From the NCBI RefSeq assembly GCF_001665785.1, contig NZ_LZSO01000048.1, forward strand, positions 1 through 64,000: DNA of 64,000 bases, given 5' to 3'. The position numbers and the translations under genes were made by a program. The stretch is from Mycolicibacterium peregrinum (GTDB taxonomy: Bacteria; Actinomycetota; Actinomycetes; Mycobacteriales; Mycobacteriaceae). This document shows, one piece after another, positions 61,408 to 64,000 of this stretch. Numbering within the stretch: the first letter of the stretch is position 1; each line of letters opens with the position of its first letter. Under the pieces are notes generated by a model. The model saw nothing but the letters and a program-made list of their open reading frames with translations, ran no database searches and was not told the origin of the DNA.

Positions 61408-62619
61408 GTGACGTTCTCCATGCAACTGAGCGACGACGTGATCGAGGTCCGCGACTGGGTGCACCAGTTCGCCGCCGAGGTGGTGCGTCCGGCCGCCGCG
61501 GAATGGGACGAGCGCGAGGAGACCCCGTGGCCCGTCATCCAGGAGGCCGCCAAGGTCGGGCTGTATTCGCCCGAACTGTTCGCCCAGCAGGCCGCTGAAC
61601 CCACCGGGCTCGGCATGCTGACCGTATTCGAGGAGCTCTTCTGGGGTGACGCCGGCATCGCCCTGTCGATCCTCGGCACCGGGCTGGCCGCAGCGGCATT
61701 GGCGGGCAACGGAACTCCCGAACAGCTGGGCCTCTGGCTGCCCGAGATGTTCGGCACCGCCGACGCGCCCCACCTGGGCGCATTCTGTTCGTCCGAACCC
61801 GACGCGGGATCCGACGTCGGCGCCATCCGCACCCGTGCCCGCTTCGACGAGGCGACCCGCGAATGGGTGCTCAACGGCACCAAGACCTGGGCCACCAACG
61901 GCGGCATCGCCAACGTCCACATCGTGGTCGCCTCGGTCTACCCCGAGCTCGGGTCCCGCGGCCAGGCCACCTTCATCATCCCGCCGGAGACCCACGGCTT
62001 CACGCAGGGCCAGAAGTTCAAGAAGCACGGCATCCGCGCCTCCCACACCGCCGAGGTGGTGCTCGACAACGTCCGCCTGTCCGAGGATCTGATCCTGGGC
62101 GGTCGGGAGAAGTTCGAGGAGCGCATCGCCCGCGTGAAATCGGGCGCCTCCGCCGGCGGCCAGGCAGCGATGAAGACATTCGAGCGCACCCGGCCCACAG
62201 TGGGCGCGATGGCGGTCGGCGTCGCCCGCGCCGCCTACGAATACGCACTCGATTACGCCTGCCAACGTGAGCAATTCGGCCGCAAGATCGGCGAGTTCCA
62301 GGCCGTCGCCTTCAAGCTCGCCGACATGAAGAGCCGTATCGACGCCGCCCGGATGCTGGTGTGGCGCGCGGGCTGGATGGCCCGCAACAACCAGCCCTTC
62401 GACAACGCCGAGGGCTCGATGGCCAAGCTGGTGGCCAGTGAGACCGCGGTTTACGTGACCGATGAGGCGATCCAGATCCTCGGCGGCAACGGCTACACCC
62501 GCGACTACCCGGTCGAGCGGATGCACCGCGACGCCAAGATCTTCACGATCTTCGAGGGCACCAGCGAGATCCAGCGTCTGGTGATCTCCCGGGCCATCAC
62601 CGGCCTGTCGATCCGGTAG
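61408..62619 (+). CDS. Acyl-CoA dehydrogenase
   Basis: A 403-residue flavoprotein of the acyl-CoA dehydrogenase family, oxidising an acyl-CoA at the alpha-beta position. Features: FCSSEPDAGSDVGAIRTRA and WATNGGIANVHIVVA around the FAD, REQFGRKIGEFQAVAFKLADM, QILGGNGYTRDYPVERMHRDAKIFTIFEGTSEIQRLVI, where the glutamate in FEGTSE is at the usual catalytic position. GTG 61408 follows CAGGAGC at proper distance; an ATG four codons later is possible. It is not the larger FadE5-type enzyme found near some GPL loci (about 600 residues). Substrate chain length is unknown. Confidence 0.9.
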   Translation: MTFSMQLSDDVIEVRDWVHQFAAEVVRPAAAEWDEREETPWPVIQEAAKVGLYSPELFAQQAAEPTGLGMLTVFEELFWGDAGIALSILGTGLAAAALAGNGTPEQLGLWLPEMFGTADAPHLGAFCSSEPDAGSDVGAIRTRARFDEATREWVLNGTKTWATNGGIANVHIVVASVYPELGSRGQATFIIPPETHGFTQGQKFKKHGIRASHTAEVVLDNVRLSEDLILGGREKFEERIARVKSGASAGGQAAMKTFERTRPTVGAMAVGVARAAYEYALDYACQREQFGRKIGEFQAVAFKLADMKSRIDAARMLVWRAGWMARNNQPFDNAEGSMAKLVASETAVYVTDEAIQILGGNGYTRDYPVERMHRDAKIFTIFEGTSEIQRLVISRAITGLSIR

Positions 62620-62629
62620 GTAGCAGCGG

Positions 62630-62896
62630 CTACTTGCCGGTGCGCTCGCGGTGCTTGCACCCGGGCCAGCAGCAGGGTCGCCGCTGCCCCTCTTCCAACT
62701 CCTCCTGCGTCCGGCGGATCCGTCGCTCGCGCGTCACCTGCTGCTTGGCGTCCTCGACCCAGCAGATGAACTCGTTTCGCGCGAGCGGCGTGATATCCCG
62801 CCACGCCTCCAGTGCTGTGGCATTTCCGATCAGCGCCTCACGCAGGTCTGCCGGCAACTTGTGCACGACCCCGCCAGGCACCCGTTGGCCAGTCAC
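62630..62896 (-). CDS. YdeI/OmpD-associated family protein (short form)
   Basis: An 88-residue protein. The segment LREALIGNATALEAWRDITPLARNEFICWVEDAKQQVTRERRIRRTQEEL is the OmdA/YdeI C-terminal helical domain; the tail CCWPGCKHRERTGK carries two cysteines and a basic end. Family members have been linked to stress or bacteriocin protection in other bacteria, but the mycobacterial role is unknown. It converges with the acyl-CoA dehydrogenase gene (10-base gap). Confidence 0.75.
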   Translation of the reverse strand: MTGQRVPGGVVHKLPADLREALIGNATALEAWRDITPLARNEFICWVEDAKQQVTRERRIRRTQEELEEGQRRPCCWPGCKHRERTGK

Positions 62897-63095
62897 CCGG
62901 CCAGGTTAAGCCCCGCAGCTCAGCAACACAGTTGCGACACGACATTGCCCTTACCGTGACCTTAGAAGGGTCTTATTTTTCTTAGAGTTGGTGTACGGTG
63001 GGTTGCCAGGGGCGGTTGTGAGCACGGCCACACCGTGTAATCGCAGGTCAGGTTTTCCCGACCAGCCGCCTCGCAGTGACGGAAAGGAACCCGAC

Positions 63096-63764
63096 ATGCA
63101 GCCTGCAGCAGCCACCCGGATCGCTCTTGTCACCGGTGCATCGCGGGGTATCGGCGCCGACGTCGCACAGCAGCTCGCCGGCCCGGACACCCACGTGGTC
63201 GTCAACTACCGCGAGAAGGCCAAACGCGCCAACATGGTCGTCGACGCCATCCGACACGCGGGCGGCCGCGCCTCCACCCTTGGGGCCGACATCACCGACG
63301 AGGCTGCCGCCGCCGCGATGATCGAGCGCGTGGGCCGCGAGTTCGGCCGCCTCGACGTCCTGGTGCTCAACGCGTCGACCGGGCTGCAGCTGGGCACCGA
63401 TCCGGGCTACGCGATGCGGCTGAACCGCGATGCCCAACGCCGGCTGGCCAAGCTGGCGCTGCCACTGATGCCGGTGGGCGGTCAGATCGTCTTCGTCACC
63501 AGCCATCAGGCCCACTTCTACCCGAACAAGGCCGTGCCTAAGGGTTACGCGGCGACTGCCGCGAGCAAGCGCGCCGGCGAGACCGCGCTCTATGCCATGC
63601 GTTCGGAATTCGACCGGCGGGGAATCGATTTCACCGTGGTGTCAGGTGAGGTGATGTCCGACCGCGAGTTGGCGACGACCATCGCTCGGGCCGCGTCCGC
63701 GCCGTACCCGTCCGGGATCGTCTACGCCGGCGGGCCCGACTTTCTGTGCCAGATGTCGGCCTGA
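63096..63764 (+). CDS. Short-chain dehydrogenase/reductase family protein
   Basis: A 222-residue SDR with the NAD(P) motif TGASRGIGADVAQQL near residue 14, DITDEAAAA, the NAS segment (VLNASTGLQLG) and FVTSHQAHFYPNKAVPKGYAATAASKRAGETALYAMR. The usual catalytic YxxxK spacing is not present: the Tyr of GYAA is seven residues before the Lys of ASKRAG, and the normal Tyr position is Thr. The length is also slightly short. It may be an atypical or non-reductase member. ATG 63096 has GGAAAGGAAC upstream. Confidence 0.78.
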   Translation: MQPAAATRIALVTGASRGIGADVAQQLAGPDTHVVVNYREKAKRANMVVDAIRHAGGRASTLGADITDEAAAAAMIERVGREFGRLDVLVLNASTGLQLGTDPGYAMRLNRDAQRRLAKLALPLMPVGGQIVFVTSHQAHFYPNKAVPKGYAATAASKRAGETALYAMRSEFDRRGIDFTVVSGEVMSDRELATTIARAASAPYPSGIVYAGGPDFLCQMSA

Positions 63765-63786
63765 CAAATAACAGTTCGCTCAAAAC

Positions 63787-64000
63787 CTACTGCGAGCCAG
63801 CAGCATTCGCCTGCAACTGATCGCGGACCGCGTCTCCCAAAGCGCTCGTAGTTGCGGTTCCACCCATGTCGGGGGTCAGGATGTCGCCGCCGCGGGCCAG
63901 CACGTCTTCGACGGCTTTCAGGATCGCCGCTGCGGCGTCGGGTTCTCCGAGGTGGTCGAGCATCAATGACGCGCTCCAGATCTGCCCGATGGGATTGGCC
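63787..64000 (-). CDS. Isocitrate/isopropylmalate/tartrate dehydrogenase family protein, C-terminal end (cut by the window)
   Basis: The minus strand reads an open frame from the window edge to TAG at 63787-63789. The 70 visible residues (ANPIGQIWSASLMLDHLGEP, then GGDILTPDMGGTATTSALGDAV) are the C-terminal signature of the decarboxylating beta-hydroxyacid dehydrogenases; the TPDxGGTATT motif near the end is typical of the group. The N-terminal part lies outside, so the exact substrate (isopropylmalate, tartrate or isocitrate) cannot be chosen. It converges with the SDR gene. Confidence 0.8.
   Translation of the reverse strand, partial: ANPIGQIWSASLMLDHLGEPDAAAAILKAVEDVLARGGDILTPDMGGTATTSALGDAVRDQLQANAAGSQ

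Noticed and set aside
61408..62619. Assignment of the acyl-CoA dehydrogenase as FadE5 of the extended GPL locus
   Set aside because: FadE5-type enzymes are about 600 residues; this one is about 400 and is paired with its own TetR.

Overview
The window is high-GC actinobacterial chromosome from a rapidly growing non-tuberculous mycobacterium (Mycolicibacterium type). The decisive evidence is a nearly complete glycopeptidolipid (GPL) locus at about 20.3-60.1 kb: gap, mps2, mps1, mbtH, fmt, three related glycosyltransferases, TylF-type O-methyltransferases, rmlA, rmlB, mmpL4b, mmpL4a and mmpS4. The species cannot be fixed from sequence alone. The gene content (no GPL acetyltransferase, a sulfotransferase in its place) would suit a relative of the M. 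fortuitum group, from which sulfated GPLs have been described as far as I recall; this is an inference.

Left flank (1-20 kb). The first 18 bases look like a leftover sequencing-transposon end, so base 1 is probably a contig edge. Two genes follow that look cut down: the core of an NAD-glutamate dehydrogenase and a hydrolase domain. Then come ordinary accessory and regulatory genes: OsmC, an MpaB-type oxygenase with a TetR, a LysG-type regulator, another TetR, two NarL-type two-component systems, an APH-like/P-loop fusion, Crp, MarR, a DUF5313 membrane protein, a GntR-MFS pair, an ABC-F protein and a secreted serine hydrolase. Three regulators (MarR, GntR and the right-hand TetR) have clear palindromes just in front of them that look like autoregulatory operators.

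GPL core (20.3-40.3 kb, all minus strand). mbtH, mps1, mps2 and gap form one operon with overlaps or very short gaps. The domain order is starter C-A-PCP-E / C-A-PCP-E / C in Mps1 and A-PCP-E / C-A-PCP-reductase in Mps2, so module 3 is divided between the two proteins. The adenylation codes I read are Phe (DAWTVAAIC-K), a Thr-type code (DYWSVGMVH-K) and two nearly identical codes (DVWCVAAVY-K and DVWYVAAIY-K). With epimerases in modules 1-3 and a terminal reductase, this matches the GPL tetrapeptide acyl-D-Phe-D-alloThr-D-Ala-L-alaninol. Gap then helps bring the finished lipid to the surface.

Tailoring (40.3-50.6 kb). fmt (lipid O-methyltransferase), three GT1-type glycosyltransferases, one single TylF-like methyltransferase, one unusual protein made of two fused TylF-like methyltransferases, rmlA (dTDP-glucose supply) and a PAPS-type sulfotransferase. 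Together they predict a methylated, possibly sulfated, rhamnose-based GPL. There is no acetyltransferase, rmlC, rmlD or 6-deoxytalose epimerase in the window.

Export and right flank (51.4-64 kb). A small secreted haemophore-like gene and a strong hairpin terminator face the mmpS4-mmpL4a-mmpL4b operon, whose first gene appears to start at an AUU codon. rmlB follows after a 0.9 kb spacer. The window ends in ordinary genes: DUF2834 protein, TetR with acyl-CoA dehydrogenase, YdeI/OmpD-like protein, SDR, and the C-terminal end of an isopropylmalate/tartrate dehydrogenase-type enzyme that runs off the edge. I saw no tRNA, rRNA, CRISPR array or insertion sequence.
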